From the NCBI GenBank assembly GCA_005882955.1, contig VBBB01000066.1:9341-14802 (forward strand): DNA of 5,462 bases, read 5' to 3'. The notes beneath the pieces were generated by a model. It made no database searches. It was not told the origin of the DNA and saw only the letters and a program-made list of their open reading frames with translations. The number at the start of each line of letters is the position of its first letter. The stretch's first letter is position 1. Shown here piece by piece: positions 4,758 to 5,462 of the stretch. The position numbers were made by a program, and so were the translations under genes. Source of the stretch: Candidatus Bathyarchaeota archaeon (GTDB taxonomy: Archaea; Thermoproteota; Bathyarchaeia; 40CM-2-53-6).

Positions 4758-5462
4758 GGTCGAGAGGAAGATGGCGAGACCCACCATGAATCCCCGTCCA
4801 ACCTTGCCTCCAGCGATGATTCCTCCCAATAGCCCAGCGGTGACCCAGAGCGAGAAGACTGGCGGATAGGTCAAGGGATTTGTAAATATGAGATAGACGG
4901 CAACTATCAGAGTATTGAAGTGCACTCCGAGGACAGGCGAAAGCCAGTCGCTGATTCCTCGTAGTCCCGTGGGAAGTTGAGTGTAGCCGATGTATAAGAT
5001 GAGCAAATACGCGGCCGCCCATCCGATGTATCGGCCGAGGAAGATTCCCTCGCTGGGGTGAGGCAGGAGGTAGATAGTCTTCGGATCGTCAGGTCGCCGC
5101 TTGACCATCACATTTCCAACGCGCATGTAGAGATAGAAGTAGAGTACTCCAGGGACTACACCGGCGATGATAAAGCCTAGAATAGCTGTGGAGAGACTAG
5201 CAGACCGTGCCTTCTCATAGTCTCTTGACGCGATTCTCTCTCTTATCCGAGAACCCTTGCCTCCGACAATCGCGCATCCAACTGTGAGAACGACGAGTAG
5301 GATAGGAATAGGCTGGAATGCTAAGAGGCCAGGAAACCAGGTGGGCAGCGTGGCTATGATGATGGTCGAGGTAAGAATTCCGATTGCGCGACTGACCGAA
5401 CTGCAGACGAGCGCAACAGTGGCTGCCTGACGAATCTCCGTGGGCGCCTCCTTCAGAGCCTG
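4698..5462 (-). CDS. Polytopic membrane protein, N-terminus beyond window
   Basis: The frame is open from the right edge to TGA 4700-4698 (254 codons in view). The internal ATG at 5126 is not the start, because 112 hydrophobic, sensible codons precede it without a stop. About six or seven membrane spans are visible: near 26-44, 51-67, 89-113 (TAILGFIIAGVVPGVLYFYL), 144-163 (YIGWAAAYLLILYIGYTQLP), 178-195, 202-218 and 223-236. Two Gly-Gly-Lys motifs each follow a span (CAIVGGKGSRIRER at 63-76, IIAGGKVGRGF at 215-225), suggesting a weak internal duplication. The last 18 residues (GATRAAFQTFLLHHQASP) lose this character, while the overlapping -1 frame becomes proline-rich loop sequence. The gene probably continues in that frame into the 2926-4677 coding region. 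No family was recognised; a transport or surface-anchoring role is a guess. Confidence 0.78.
   Translation of the reverse strand, partial: QALKEAPTEIRQAATVALVCSSVSRAIGILTSTIIIATLPTWFPGLLAFQPIPILLVVLTVGCAIVGGKGSRIRERIASRDYEKARSASLSTAILGFIIAGVVPGVLYFYLYMRVGNVMVKRRPDDPKTIYLLPHPSEGIFLGRYIGWAAAYLLILYIGYTQLPTGLRGISDWLSPVLGVHFNTLIVAVYLIFTNPLTYPPVFSLWVTAGLLGGIIAGGKVGRGFMVGLAIFLSTLGATRAAFQTFLLHHQASP

Noticed and set aside
4760..5022. N-terminal extension of the surface-protein frame from ATG 5022
   Set aside because: Its sequence (His, Arg, Ser-rich) overlaps the clearly membrane-type coding of the other frame, so it is not translated as such.

Overview
This 5.46-kb window looks archaeal, most likely from the Thermoproteota (a Bathyarchaeia- or Nitrososphaeria-like lineage). 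I judge this from small winged-helix proteins of archaeal type, GTG starts, weak Shine-Dalgarno signals, a TATA-like element ahead of one gene, and a large N-glycosylation-sequon-rich surface protein. No rRNA or tRNA is present, so the placement is inference.

Left part (1-1437): two divergent genes share a 153-bp intergenic region. The minus-strand gene runs off the left edge. It encodes a restriction-endonuclease-fold (Mrr-like) protein in which the usual catalytic Glu-x-Lys reads Glu-Cys-Trp, followed by an unrecognised C-terminal region. The plus-strand gene encodes a 173-aa probable helix-turn-helix protein.

Centre (about 1414-2735): the end of the 173-aa gene and the following 253 bp carry at least seven short palindromes of the type GTGA-YR-TCAC or close variants, three of them 14 bp apart. 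They lead into a gene for a coiled-coil plus winged-helix protein. The ATG at 1691, just after the last palindrome, is preferred over the upstream ATG at 1637, because the extra 18 codons are mostly made of palindrome sequence. This gene converges on, and overlaps by 44 bp, a minus-strand gene for a second small winged-helix protein. I read the centre as a regulator locus with a multi-site operator; an iteron-type origin is the alternative.

Right part (2926-5462): minus-strand membrane and surface coding sequence in two frames. The upstream part is a multi-span membrane protein that enters from the right edge and stops at 4698. The downstream part has three membrane spans, a roughly 410-residue outer domain with seven N-x-S/T sequons, a C-terminal anchor, a basic stretch and a proline-rich tail. 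Sensible protein sequence in the second frame begins before any usable start codon. Restoring one G at 4753-4755 joins the two frames smoothly, so they are probably one gene of at least 850 residues split by a frameshift, either real or a sequencing error.

No insertion sequence, CRISPR array or RNA gene was found. The best candidate for something undescribed is the palindrome cluster with its neighbouring DNA-binding proteins.
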